The position numbers and the translations under genes are program-made. 38,533 nt of DNA from Mycobacterium innocens (GTDB lineage: Bacteria > Actinomycetota > Actinomycetes > Mycobacteriales > Mycobacteriaceae): positions 1-38,533 of the forward strand of contig NZ_UPHQ01000184.1 in NCBI RefSeq assembly GCF_900566055.1. Reading direction: 5' to 3'. Shown here piece after piece: positions 26,073-35,408 of the stretch. Positions within the stretch are counted from its first letter, which is position 1. Each line of letters opens with the position of its first letter. The notes under the pieces were generated by a model, which worked only from the letters and a program-made list of their open reading frames with translations, ran no database searches and was not told the origin of the DNA.

Positions 26073-27407
26073 TTATCGAACGGATTGGTACTCACCGCTT
26101 CTCCCCATCGGTCGGTCCGCGACGCCCATCTCGGCGCCCAGCACCCGGTCGGAGAGCAGCCCCAGGCAGCTCAAGTTAGGAAATCCCGGGCCCTCATTTA
26201 CACCGGATAGATTGGGCAAGAACAATTTCGGGGCGACCCCGACGACAGCCAAGTCATGCCCGATGGCCTCCTCCAGCCGCTCACATGTCACCGGCCCGCC
26301 AACTTCCAGCTCCAGCAGATCGACAGCAGCCCGGCTCAATAGCGGCATGAACCACAGCGGATCTGCACCGGATCCGTCGATGACGAGATCGAAGCGATGA
26401 AGGGTCTCGCGGGGTTCACCGCAGTTGTCCGTGCAGAGCGTGATCCAGATTCGGCCGTCGTTTTCGACCACGCCACCGACGCGCCCGCGCAAATGGCGGA
26501 TCCTCTCGTCGGCCAGTAGTGCCTCCTGAACCCGCGCAGAAAAGACCCCGCGGTCGGTGCGGGCAATACAGTCACGCCGTTCGGATCGGCTGAGGCTGTT
26601 CCACCCGGTGGGGTCGGAAAACAGCGAGTTCTCGAAGAAACCCTCCCCGCGGGTGAAGAGGGTTGCTTGCGGGGAAATCGCCGTGATCGCCGACACCCGG
26701 TGATGGAACAGCTCGTTGAGAACCGACGCCGCGGTCTCCCCACCGCCGATGACCGCGACGTTTTCCGCAACAATGCGCTCGTGCCGCCCGGCGCGCTCCC
26801 AGAACTGCGCGATCGACAACAGTCCCGGAGCACCGGAAAGCATGGACCGTTCCGGCTGACCCGGACCGGTAACCATCAGGGTCTCGGCCGACAAGCTCGA
26901 CTCACGTGTGTGCAGTACCCAATGCGATTCATTGGCCGAAATCTGAACTACTTCGCCGCGAACAACTTTCATTGCCACACGGTCGGCGACCCAACGCAGA
27001 TACTCGGCCCAGGTGTCGTGCGTGGGCGCCGGCCTGCCCCGGTCGATCCAGCCGACAAGTTGGTCGTTAGCAACCAGATATGACTGCCAGCTAAACCGCA
27101 TCATTCGTTCGTCGAGTTCGGCATTGCGCCCTGGAATCAGCGCCGACCGATACGGAAAGCCGACGTCCTTTTCCGGGCTGGTGCCCAACCGCTGCCGACC
27201 GTCGGTCCAGCCGCCGCCGGCCCGCCAGTTGGCCGCCACGCCGGCGCGTTCGACGGCGACGACGTCGCCCACCTCGATGCCCATTTCCCGCAGCGTCGCG
27301 GCCTTCGCAGCCACAGCTACCGCCTTCGCGCCGGCCCCGACCACCGCGAGCGTCCTGGTCACCGTGGACCCGCCGTCCGCGCTGAACGGAAGGGACGCTG
27401 ATGGCAT
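26073..27407 (-). CDS. mbtG: L-lysine N6-monooxygenase MbtG
   Basis: 444 residues. Flavin- and NADPH-dependent hydroxylase that makes the hydroxamate nitrogens of mycobactin. The N-terminal FAD motif is TLAVVGAGAKAVAVAAKA, followed by VVAVERAGVAANWRAGGGWTDGRQRLGTSPEKDVGFPYRS; the NADPH motif is VAVIGGGETAASVLNELFHHRVSAITAISP; the distal part contains LFTRGEGFFENSLFSDPTGW and NLSGVNEGPGFPNLSCLGLLSDRVLGA. This is near-complete agreement with M. tuberculosis MbtG. The ATG at 27407 adds about 15 residues in front of the family start; a GTG at residue 16 (VTRTLAV) is an alternative. In M. tuberculosis mbtG is downstream of mbtF; here it is divergent from mbtA. Confidence 0.95.
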   Translation of the reverse strand: MPSASLPFSADGGSTVTRTLAVVGAGAKAVAVAAKAATLREMGIEVGDVVAVERAGVAANWRAGGGWTDGRQRLGTSPEKDVGFPYRSALIPGRNAELDERMMRFSWQSYLVANDQLVGWIDRGRPAPTHDTWAEYLRWVADRVAMKVVRGEVVQISANESHWVLHTRESSLSAETLMVTGPGQPERSMLSGAPGLLSIAQFWERAGRHERIVAENVAVIGGGETAASVLNELFHHRVSAITAISPQATLFTRGEGFFENSLFSDPTGWNSLSRSERRDCIARTDRGVFSARVQEALLADERIRHLRGRVGGVVENDGRIWITLCTDNCGEPRETLHRFDLVIDGSGADPLWFMPLLSRAAVDLLELEVGGPVTCERLEEAIGHDLAVVGVAPKLFLPNLSGVNEGPGFPNLSCLGLLSDRVLGAEMGVADRPMGRSGEYQSVR

Positions 27408-27465
27408 TCCGAGTCCGTCTGCACGCCGCCGAGTGATGCGCGGTCCACCACATCACCTCCGCCGC

Positions 27466-27484
27466 TTAGCCCAGGCTGCCCTAA
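27466..27484. promoter_or_regulatory. IdeR-like iron box between mbtG and mbtA
   Basis: TTAGCCCAGGCTGCCCTAA matches the IdeR consensus at 14 of 19 positions, with both outer half-sites intact (TTAG and CTAA). It is placed between the divergent genes mbtG (start 27407) and mbtA (start 27545), where it could control both. Confidence 0.65.
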
Positions 27485-27544
27485 CTTCGTGTTACGCTAC
27501 CCTACGTCCAAGGGGCAGGACACGGTCGACCCAGGGGGCATCAC

Positions 27545-29200
27545 GTGCCAGTTACTTCTGTCCGGCCGCCTCAACCGGCGTCGCTCGTGGGCTTCGTCCC
27601 CTTTCCTCCAGAACGGGCAGCGAGATACCGGGAAGGTGGGTATTGGAGCGGTCACACAGTTGATGCGCTGTTGCGGCGGGCCGCGTCGACATGGCCGGAC
27701 CGTGTTGCTGTGGTCGATGACGCCGGCAGCCACACCTACTCCGAACTCGACGGACTCGCGGACCGAGCCGCCGCGGGCATAGCCGGTCTCGGGATTGCGC
27801 CCGCTGACCGGGTGTTGCTGCAGTTGCCGAATACGCGCCAGTTCGCCGTCGCGTTTTTCGGTTTGCTGCGCGCCGGGGCCATTCCGGTGATGTGCCTGCC
27901 CGGGCATCGGTTGGCAGAACTGACCCGCTTCGCGAAGGTAAGCGATGCGGTCGGGCTCGTCATCCCCGAGACGGCCGGCGGTTACGACTATCGGACCATC
28001 GCCGAGCAGCTTGCTGCCGCACATCCGCGACTGCGCCACGTCATCGTCGACGGAGATCCTGGCCCATTCATCTCGTGGTCAGAGTTGCCTACCGGCAACC
28101 CGCCCGACCATGTGGTCGATACCGCGTCTCCGGCATTGCTGCTCGTGTCGGGCGGTACCACTGGCACACCGAAACTGATCCCGCGTACTCACGACGACTA
28201 CGTCTATAACGCCACCGCGAGTGCAAAGGTGTGCGACTTGACTTGCGATGACGTGTATCTCGTGGCACTGCCGGCAGCGCACAACTTCCCGCTGGCCTGC
28301 CCCGGCATTCTCGGCGCGTTGAGTGTCGGCGCCACCGTCGTTTTCGGCACCGATCCGAGCCCGGAGGCCGCTTTCGCCACGATCGAACGGTACGGTGTTA
28401 CCGTCACCGCGCTCGTGCCTGCTCTGGCCAAGCTGTGGGCCCAAGCCTGCGAGTGGGAACCTGTGACGCCAAACACATTGCGGCTCTTGCAAGTCGGTGG
28501 TGCCAAGCTAGAGCCCGAGGACGCTCGCCGGGTGCAGTCGATGTTGAGCCCGGGCCTACAGCAGGTATTCGGGATGGCGGAGGGGTTGTTGAACTTCACC
28601 CGCCTCGACGATCCGCCGGACGTGGTGGAGCACACTCAGGGACGACCACTGTCGCCCGCCGATGAACTGCGCATTGCCGACGTCGAGGGTGAGCCAGTGG
28701 CACCCGGTGAAGTAGGCGAACTTCTGGTGCGCGGTCCGTACACAATCAACGGCTACTTTTGCGCCGAGCCGGATAACCAGCGCTGCTTCGATTCAGATGG
28801 ATTCTATCGCAGCGGTGACCTGGTGCGCCTTCGCGACGACGGCTACCTCGTGGTCACCGGTCGGGCCAAAGATGTCATCTGCCGGTGCGGGGAGACCATC
28901 GCGGCCCAGGACATCGAAGAGCATCTGCTGAGCCACCCGGCGATCGGGTCCGTCGCCGCGGTCCCGTTCCCCGACCCGGATCTAGGCGAAAAGATCTGCG
29001 CGGCGGTAGTTTTCGCTGGTACTCCGATCACAATTGCGGAACTGAACGGCTACCTCGACGAGCGCGGCGTGGCGGTACACGCACGCCTGGACATGCTCTT
29101 GCCGCTGGCATCACTGCCCACCACGGCGGTCGGGAAGATCGACAAGAAGGCGATCGCGCGTCAGGCCCTCGCACGGCGCCACTCCCTCGGCGAACCATGA
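27545..29200 (+). CDS. mbtA: Salicyl-AMP ligase MbtA
   Basis: 551 residues from the GTG at 27545. Stand-alone adenylating enzyme of the EntE/DhbE family: it turns salicylate into salicyl-AMP and loads it on the aryl carrier domain of MbtB. The start PERAARYREGGYWSGHTVDALLRRAASTWPDRVAVVDD is typical. Core motifs: LLLVSGGTTGTPKLIPRTHDDYVYNA, ALPAAHNFPLACPGILG (family AHN.PL aryl-acid motif), FGMAEGLLNFTRLDD, YRSGDLVRLRDDGYLVVTGRAKDVICRCGETIAAQDIEE and VGKIDKKAI with the catalytic Lys. First gene of the rightward mbtA-mbtJ-SDR set. Closely similar to M. tuberculosis MbtA (565 residues). Confidence 0.95.
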   Translation: MPVTSVRPPQPASLVGFVPFPPERAARYREGGYWSGHTVDALLRRAASTWPDRVAVVDDAGSHTYSELDGLADRAAAGIAGLGIAPADRVLLQLPNTRQFAVAFFGLLRAGAIPVMCLPGHRLAELTRFAKVSDAVGLVIPETAGGYDYRTIAEQLAAAHPRLRHVIVDGDPGPFISWSELPTGNPPDHVVDTASPALLLVSGGTTGTPKLIPRTHDDYVYNATASAKVCDLTCDDVYLVALPAAHNFPLACPGILGALSVGATVVFGTDPSPEAAFATIERYGVTVTALVPALAKLWAQACEWEPVTPNTLRLLQVGGAKLEPEDARRVQSMLSPGLQQVFGMAEGLLNFTRLDDPPDVVEHTQGRPLSPADELRIADVEGEPVAPGEVGELLVRGPYTINGYFCAEPDNQRCFDSDGFYRSGDLVRLRDDGYLVVTGRAKDVICRCGETIAAQDIEEHLLSHPAIGSVAAVPFPDPDLGEKICAAVVFAGTPITIAELNGYLDERGVAVHARLDMLLPLASLPTTAVGKIDKKAIARQALARRHSLGEP

Positions 29201-29227
29201 ATCCTGCCCCAAACTTACCGTTGACTA

Positions 29228-30259
29228 ATGTCGCCGTTTGATATTGACTCCCGTGCCATGACGGACGTCGTTCCGGCGCGCGGGTCGTTACGCTCCCGCA
29301 CTGCGGTAGCGGTGAGCACGGCGATCATGCCGACGATCACCGGCGCGATACCGCCGGAGCGAGCATGGGGAATGTGGCTGACGCGCCAGCTCATCGCCAG
29401 ACTCATGGGCACCTTCGGGCCATCTCTGGCGGGTACCCGGGTCGAACACGTGAATTCCGTTCTGGCGGACGGCCGTCGAGTCCGTGGTGAATGGGTGTTC
29501 GGAACGCACATGGAGGCAACTCACCGCTCGTCGGCCGGCACCGCCGGGGTGATCTACTACGTGCACGGCAGCGGCTACACCATGTGTTCACCCCGGACAC
29601 ACCGGCGGCTGACGTCATGGCTGTCGTCACTGACCGGCCTGCCGGTGTTCTGTGTCGACTACCGATTGGCGCCGCGCTACCGCTTCCCCACCGCCGCCGA
29701 CGACGTTCGCGCCGGCTGGGACTGGCTACCGGAGGCGTCCGGCCTGCCATCGGAACGCATTGTGGTGGTTGCCGATTCGGCAGGTGGCCACCTATCGGTG
29801 GACATGTTGCTGCAACGGGATGTGGCCGCGAATCCACCGGCGTCACTGGTGTTGTTTTCACCGCTGATCGACCTTACGTTCACGCTCTCGGCCGCTCGCG
29901 AACAGCTACGCCCAGATCCCGCTGTCCGGGCGGCCGCGGCGGCCCGGGTGGTCAGCCTGTATTACGCCGGCATCGACCCCACCTATCACCGCCTGACCCT
30001 CGACGTCGCCGGCGGACCGGTGCTGCCGAACACCCTGATCCAGGCCGGCGCGGCGGAAATCCTGGAGGCCGACGCGCGTCAACTCGCCGCCGACATCCGC
30101 GCCGCCGGCGGCAGTTGCGACCTGCAGGTGTGGCCCGACCAGATGCACGTATTCCAGGCGCTTCCGCGAATGGCGCCGGAAGCAGCCAAGGCCATGGCAT
30201 ACGCCTGCGAATTCATCGCAAATTCGTTGCAGGACAATGCCGCTGCTGAGGCCTGCTGA
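29228..30259 (+). CDS. mbtJ: Hormone-sensitive-lipase-like hydrolase MbtJ
   Basis: 343 residues; a later ATG at 29258 would also fit. Alpha/beta hydrolase of the HSL/acetyl-hydrolase family: oxyanion motif HGSGY (113-117, replacing the usual HGGG), nucleophile Ser184 in VVADSAGGHLS, VFCVDYRLAPRYRFPTAADDV, and the terminal His in WPDQMHVFQ. The acid region reads LIQAGAAEILEADARQLA. M. tuberculosis has a homologue at the same place (Rv2385, MbtJ/LipK), whose role in mycobactin synthesis is unclear; hydrolysis or editing of an acylated intermediate is a guess. It starts 27 bp after mbtA and overlaps the following SDR gene by 23 bp, so all three are co-transcribed. Confidence 0.88.
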   Translation: MSPFDIDSRAMTDVVPARGSLRSRTAVAVSTAIMPTITGAIPPERAWGMWLTRQLIARLMGTFGPSLAGTRVEHVNSVLADGRRVRGEWVFGTHMEATHRSSAGTAGVIYYVHGSGYTMCSPRTHRRLTSWLSSLTGLPVFCVDYRLAPRYRFPTAADDVRAGWDWLPEASGLPSERIVVVADSAGGHLSVDMLLQRDVAANPPASLVLFSPLIDLTFTLSAAREQLRPDPAVRAAAAARVVSLYYAGIDPTYHRLTLDVAGGPVLPNTLIQAGAAEILEADARQLAADIRAAGGSCDLQVWPDQMHVFQALPRMAPEAAKAMAYACEFIANSLQDNAAAEAC

Positions 30260-31121
30260 AGTGTTGGGGCCTGTGGGCAGGCTGCTGAACAAGTCGAAGG
30301 CCACCACACACGGGGCCTTGGCCGTGGTTACCGGCGCCGGCAACGGGATCGGCGCCGCGTTCGCGGTCGAACTCGGCCGCCGCGGCGGCGCGGTGGTCTG
30401 CAGTGACGTCGACGAAATAGCCGCTCACAAGACGGCCGCGATGCTCACCGAACGGGGTGCGAAAGCCATTGCGATCCGCTGCGACGTGTCCCGGGTGGAC
30501 GACGTGTGTTCGTTGGCCGAACAGTCGCAATCCTGGTTCGATGCGGCGCCCACGCTGGTGATCAACAACGCCGGCGTCGGGGCCGGCGGCGCGCCCGTCG
30601 GCGAAGTGCCCCTGGATGATTGGAAGTGGGTGCTGGGCGTCAATCTGTGGGGACCCATCCACGGCTGCCACGTATTCACTCCTATCCTGCGCGCGGCCGA
30701 GCCGTCACGAAGCCCGCGGGGCATTATCAATGTCGCCTCGGCAGCAGCGTTCGCCGCGGCTCCCGGCATGGCGGCATACAACGTCAGCAAGGCCGGCGTG
30801 CTCTCCCTGTCGGAGACCCTCGCGGCCGAATTATCGGGCACCGCAATCAAGGTCACGGTGTTGTGTCCGACCTTCGTCAAGACCAACATCGTCGAATCCG
30901 GCCGTATCAGCGAACAATCCAGCGCACTTGCCGCCAAACTGATGCGCTGGACCGGATTTTCGGCCGCGAAAGTCGCGCGCGTGTGCTTGGACGCCCACGA
31001 CCGGGGCGACCTCTACTGTCTGCCCCAGCTGGATGCCAAGATCGGCTGGAACGTCAAACGCCTGGCGCCCGGCACATACACGCGGGCCGTCGGCCGGATC
31101 TCGCGGACGACCCTCCCCTGA
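30237..31121 (+). CDS. Short-chain dehydrogenase/reductase
   Basis: 294 residues, classical SDR. NAD(P) motif VTGAGNGIGAAFAVELGRRGG (TGxxxGIG at 32-39), DV at 83-84, NNAG at 110-113, catalytic Ser168 in NVASAAAFAAAPGMAAYNVSK with Tyr181 and Lys185. The C-terminal region is typical of mycobacterial SDRs acting on lipids, but the substrate is not readable from sequence. It overlaps the end of mbtJ by 23 bp and is followed by a hairpin, so it appears to be the last gene of the mbtA operon. No SDR is present at this place in M. tuberculosis, where mbtI follows mbtJ. A role in modifying the siderophore acyl or polyketide part is inferred from position only. Confidence 0.85.
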   Translation: MPLLRPAEVLGPVGRLLNKSKATTHGALAVVTGAGNGIGAAFAVELGRRGGAVVCSDVDEIAAHKTAAMLTERGAKAIAIRCDVSRVDDVCSLAEQSQSWFDAAPTLVINNAGVGAGGAPVGEVPLDDWKWVLGVNLWGPIHGCHVFTPILRAAEPSRSPRGIINVASAAAFAAAPGMAAYNVSKAGVLSLSETLAAELSGTAIKVTVLCPTFVKTNIVESGRISEQSSALAAKLMRWTGFSAAKVARVCLDAHDRGDLYCLPQLDAKIGWNVKRLAPGTYTRAVGRISRTTLP

Positions 31122-31138
31122 CCGTCCACAGCCAGGGC

Positions 31139-31160
31139 ACGCTCAGCGTCCGCTGAGCGT
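31139..31160. terminator. Perfect inverted repeat between converging SDR and desA genes
   Basis: ACGCTCAGCG (31139-31148) is followed after TC by its exact reverse complement CGCTGAGCGT (31151-31160). It lies 18 bp after the SDR stop and covers the last codons and stop of the leftward desaturase gene. A stem of nine pairs with a GTCC loop could serve as a terminator in both directions. There is no T run. Confidence 0.55.
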
Positions 31161-32159
31161 CAACGTCCCCGCGGTCTTGAGCACGCGGTCAGCGGTGATC
31201 TTCTCGGCCCTGCGAGCCTCGCGCTCGAGATAGCGCTGCTTGGAGTCCTCGAACTTGTCGCTGGCCTCCTCGAGCTCCTTGATCAGCACGGCAAGGTCGT
31301 CGCGCATCCACGCGCCCTCGCCGGTGAAGTCCTCGCGCTCGAAAATCCGCCACTTCCGCAGGACCGGCATGACCACCTCGTCGAGGTGGATCCGCGGGTC
31401 ATAGACGCCGCCGACGGCGATGATCACGGCCTTGCGGCGGAACTCCGGCACCGTGAAGCCGGGCATCTTGAAGTTCCGCAGAATCCGGTGCACCGACTTG
31501 ATCGCCTGGTTGGGCGCAATGTCGAGTCCGGCTGCGCTGACGTCCCGGTAGAAGATCATGTGCAGGTTCTCGTCGTGCGACACCCTGGCCATCAATTGCT
31601 CTGCGATGGTGTCGTTGCTGGCCTTACCGGTGTTGCGATGCGACACGCGGGTGGCCAACTCCTGGAACGAGACATACATCACCGAGTCGAATACACTCTC
31701 AGCAAACATATCGCCCTGGTGGTTCTGGCCCGGGCTGAAACCCCGTGTCATTTGCTCCATGCGAAGCTTCTCCAGCTCGACCGGATCCACCGCGCGGGTC
31801 ACCACCAAGTAGTCACGCAATGCGGTGCTGTGCCGGTTCTCCTCGGCGGTCCATCGGTTGACCCACTGCCCCCACGGTCCATCCATGCTGAAGTTCATCG
31901 CGATTTCGCGGTGGTACGAGGGTAAGTTGTCCTCCGTCAACAGGTTCTGGACCATCGCCACCTGGGCCACATCGGAAAGCTGGCTCTGCCCGGGCTCCCA
32001 GTCCTGGCCGTCGAGGGCATAGAAATTCGTGCCGTCCGACCAAGGAATGTAGTCGTGCGGGTTCCACTCCTTGAACATCGAGAGGTGGCGGTTGAGCAGC
32101 TGCTCCACCACGGGCTCAAGTTCGTGGAGTAGCTGTAGGTTGGTCATTTCCTTCGGCAT
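31143..32159 (-). CDS. Acyl-ACP desaturase, DesA1-like
   Basis: 338 residues starting MPKEMTNLQLLHELEPVVEQLLNRHLSMFKEWNPHDYIPWSDGTNFYAL. It is a diiron stearoyl-ACP-desaturase-family protein: metal-ligand motifs ENLPSYHREI, WTAEENRHSTALRDYL (EENRH) and RVSHDENLHMIFYRD (DENLH). The sequence follows M. tuberculosis DesA1 (Rv0824c) almost end to end, including FRRKAVIIAVGGVYDPRIHLDEVVMPVLRKWRIFEREDFTGEG, so it is a DesA1 paralogue or relocated orthologue. DesA1 introduces double bonds in mycolate precursors. Here it stands between the SDR and mbtI. It might feed an unsaturated acyl chain to the siderophore, but it may be unrelated to it. It has its own promoter region. Confidence 0.9.
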   Translation of the reverse strand: MPKEMTNLQLLHELEPVVEQLLNRHLSMFKEWNPHDYIPWSDGTNFYALDGQDWEPGQSQLSDVAQVAMVQNLLTEDNLPSYHREIAMNFSMDGPWGQWVNRWTAEENRHSTALRDYLVVTRAVDPVELEKLRMEQMTRGFSPGQNHQGDMFAESVFDSVMYVSFQELATRVSHRNTGKASNDTIAEQLMARVSHDENLHMIFYRDVSAAGLDIAPNQAIKSVHRILRNFKMPGFTVPEFRRKAVIIAVGGVYDPRIHLDEVVMPVLRKWRIFEREDFTGEGAWMRDDLAVLIKELEEASDKFEDSKQRYLEREARRAEKITADRVLKTAGTLTLSGR

Positions 32160-32229
32160 GAGGGGTCTCCCAGCTATGTGTGCCGTTCAGTAACAGTGAA
32201 TATATCTGTGAACCCCGGTTACATGCAAG

Positions 32230-33006
32230 TCAGACACGCTGCAACGGAGTGATCAATCCGAGGTTGCCGTCGTAGCGCGGGTAGAGCAGGTTGCCGCGAC
32301 CGGTTGCCGGGTCGGTGAAAAACAGCAGCTGAAGCCGGTGTTCACCGGCGCGGTGCACTGCTGCGTCCTCGTTGAGACACGCCGTCTGGCGGGAGTTCAC
32401 GATCAGCGGCACCGCCGGCCCGGGCGTGCTCGACGACCACGCCCATCCCGGCGGATACACGTGTCGTTGGCGAGCCAGTCGCAGCCCCGAGGGGCCGGCC
32501 CGGTACACCACCGCGTCCTCGCCCGTCTCCACGTCGGTGAATACGTGCGCGTCGTAGTCCATGGCATCCATCACCGCCACCGCCTCCAACGGCGTAGTGC
32601 GCTGCAGCACCACCGATTTGCGGCGTACCACGACGGCCCCGGCGGCGATGGTCAAGAGCCTGCGGGTCGGATCGGGCCAGGGGCGAGGTCGCCACTGCCC
32701 GTACATCCGCACGATATGACGATCCAGCCGCAGCAATGCCGGTGTCAGTTCGTCGATACCCGTCGTGACGGCGAGCACCCGCGCCGGAAGTTCGCCGACG
32801 CGCAGGTTCACCTGCATGATCAACGGCCCGCGGCCGCAGGCTCCGGTTTTCAGCCGAACCCGAGCGCCTCCGGAGATCTCGTGATGGGCCAGCACCCGTC
32901 CCACCGAACGCGCCACATACTCGCCTTGCGAGGCCGACACCCGTGGGCCGGAAAGCACTGTGAGATCGGGGAATTCTCGCACCGACCACGGCTTGAGCGC
33001 ATACAC
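32230..33006 (-). CDS. Rv0079-like dormancy ribosome hibernation factor (RafH/HPF-like)
   Basis: 258 residues. The N-terminal part (REFPDLTVLSGPRVSASQGEYVARSVGRVLAHHEISGGARVRL) resembles an S30AE/HPF fold; the C-terminal half carries two copies of the HPF C-terminal domain, MDAMDYDAHVFTDVETGEDAVVYRAGPSGLRLAR and HRLQLLFFTDPATGRGNLLYPRYDGNLGLITPL. This architecture and wording match M. tuberculosis Rv0079 (RafH), a DosR-controlled ribosome-associated factor induced by hypoxia that stabilises inactive ribosomes. A DosR-like box lies 89 bp upstream, at 33095-33114. The gene start is a GTG at 33006 without an obvious ribosome binding site, so the start is uncertain. It does not belong to mbt loci elsewhere. 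Confidence 0.85.
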   Translation of the reverse strand: MYALKPWSVREFPDLTVLSGPRVSASQGEYVARSVGRVLAHHEISGGARVRLKTGACGRGPLIMQVNLRVGELPARVLAVTTGIDELTPALLRLDRHIVRMYGQWRPRPWPDPTRRLLTIAAGAVVVRRKSVVLQRTTPLEAVAVMDAMDYDAHVFTDVETGEDAVVYRAGPSGLRLARQRHVYPPGWAWSSSTPGPAVPLIVNSRQTACLNEDAAVHRAGEHRLQLLFFTDPATGRGNLLYPRYDGNLGLITPLQRV

Positions 33007-33094
33007 GCCGCAGCCACCCCGCTTTCTTCTTCGGCCCGAACAGCAGTCGAACTGATCGCTTGAGTCGAAGCGTCCCCGGCTGCCTTTCGGTCCG

Positions 33095-33114
33095 CTAGGG
33101 CCGAAAGTCCCTGT
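33095..33114 (-). promoter_or_regulatory. DosR-like box upstream of the hibernation factor
   Basis: CTAGGGCCGAAAGTCCCTGT contains the core GGGCCGAAAGTCCC, against the DosR consensus core GGGACTWWAGTCCC (two mismatches in 14). The outer bases fit poorly. It lies between the mbtI stop and the Rv0079-like gene, oriented to control the latter. DosR activates dormancy genes at low oxygen or with nitric oxide. Confidence 0.6.
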
Positions 33115-33177
33115 GAAGATGTGTTGCTGATCACCGCGCAGCTGGATTCGTCCGGTCGAACCGGACTCCGGTGCCGG

Positions 33178-34554
<1,377 letters not shown>

Positions 34555-34910
34555 TAAATGCATTCCGCGGCCTTGCCGCGCAGATGCCGTCCGTACCAGG
34601 GCTCACCATGAGTCGATCGCAGTCGGGGCCTCCCTCATGGCATGGTCGGGCCGGCGTGGCGCCACCTGGCCAGGCCGAGTTTCCGTCTTCTTCCGCAGGC
34701 TGCCGCCGGGTGGCCGGTCGTTCCCGGCGGCTCGCCAGTGCTCACGCCAGACACAGGAAACGCCAAACGTTTACCAATCGTTTACTTGCCGGCCACATAA
34801 CGACAGATTGCTGTGCGCGCGACTCTCCTAGCATTACTGCCTAACCGGCTGTGTGTCCGCCGGAGACGTCGTATGCCCACCCGCAGGCCAGCACGAGGAG
34901 GGACCAGCAC
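34555..34910. other. Intergenic region between mbtI and the small protein gene
   Basis: Beyond the iron box I see no gene in this 356-bp stretch. One short direct repeat stands out: CGTTTAC occurs at 34766-34772 and again at 34779-34785, in an A/T-richer patch that may be part of a promoter for the rightward gene at 34911. No recognised RNA or riboswitch was found. Confidence 0.4.
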
Positions 34911-35120
34911 ATGTTCGTGATCCATCTCGCGGACGGCGAAGAAGTCCATGGTGAAAGCGAGGAGCTCTCGATCAACCAGGACACCGGCGTGCTTACGGTA
35001 TGCAAGGTCGACGGCTTCGAGGAGACCACGACGCACTACTCGCCCATTGCGTGGCGGACGGTGACCCACCGCAAGCGGGATATCGGCGTCCGGCCGTCAC
35101 TGATTTCTTCCGCGCGCTGA
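34911..35120 (+). CDS. Small conserved-looking protein of unknown function
   Basis: 69 residues, MFVIHLADGEEVHGESEELSINQDTGVLTVCKVDGFEETTTHYSPIAWRTVTHRKRDIGVRPSLISSAR. The ATG at 34911 is preceded by GAGGAGG at a good distance, which decides the start over an upstream ATG at 34851. The composition (alternating polar and hydrophobic residues, no Ala/Arg excess) looks like a genuine small beta-rich protein, perhaps an Sm-like or SH3-like barrel. I do not recognise a family or function. It lies upstream of the SbtA-like permease on the same strand but 288 bp away. Confidence 0.7.
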   Translation: MFVIHLADGEEVHGESEELSINQDTGVLTVCKVDGFEETTTHYSPIAWRTVTHRKRDIGVRPSLISSAR

Positions 35121-35408
35121 TGGCCCAAACAGGATTTCACAGCATATTGGCAGCCGATTCACATTGAACTCACGCTATTAGGGCGCTGACAGCACACTGC
35201 CAGCACAATTGGCACCGCGAACTGCCACACGGCAGTACTAGGGGTCGCCGGGTGCCCGAAAATACCGCGAATCCAGGGATTTTGCGCGCGTCAAGAGTAG
35301 CGGTCCGGCCGCAGCCTCGCTAAATTCTCAGCGTTGTCTGGGGTGTTCCCGGTCGCTCCGCTGAAGGTGGTTGCTTCCTGGATCGCGGCACGAGCATGGG
35401 AGGCGCCA
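35121..35408. promoter_or_regulatory. Leader region of the permease gene with repeated TGCCA/TGGCA motifs
   Basis: This 288-bp stretch has no gene. It contains a perfect hairpin ACTGCC-ACAC-GGCAGT (35221-35236) and a spaced inverted repeat TGCCA (35198-35202) / TGGCA (35210-35214). Another TTGGCAG lies near 35146. The cluster of such half-sites within about 95 bp looks like a transcription factor binding region or a structured leader. Confidence 0.4.

Noticed and set aside
34584..34844. Open frame between mbtI and the small protein gene
   Set aside because: Pro/Arg/Ser-rich translation without family resemblance or ribosome binding site.
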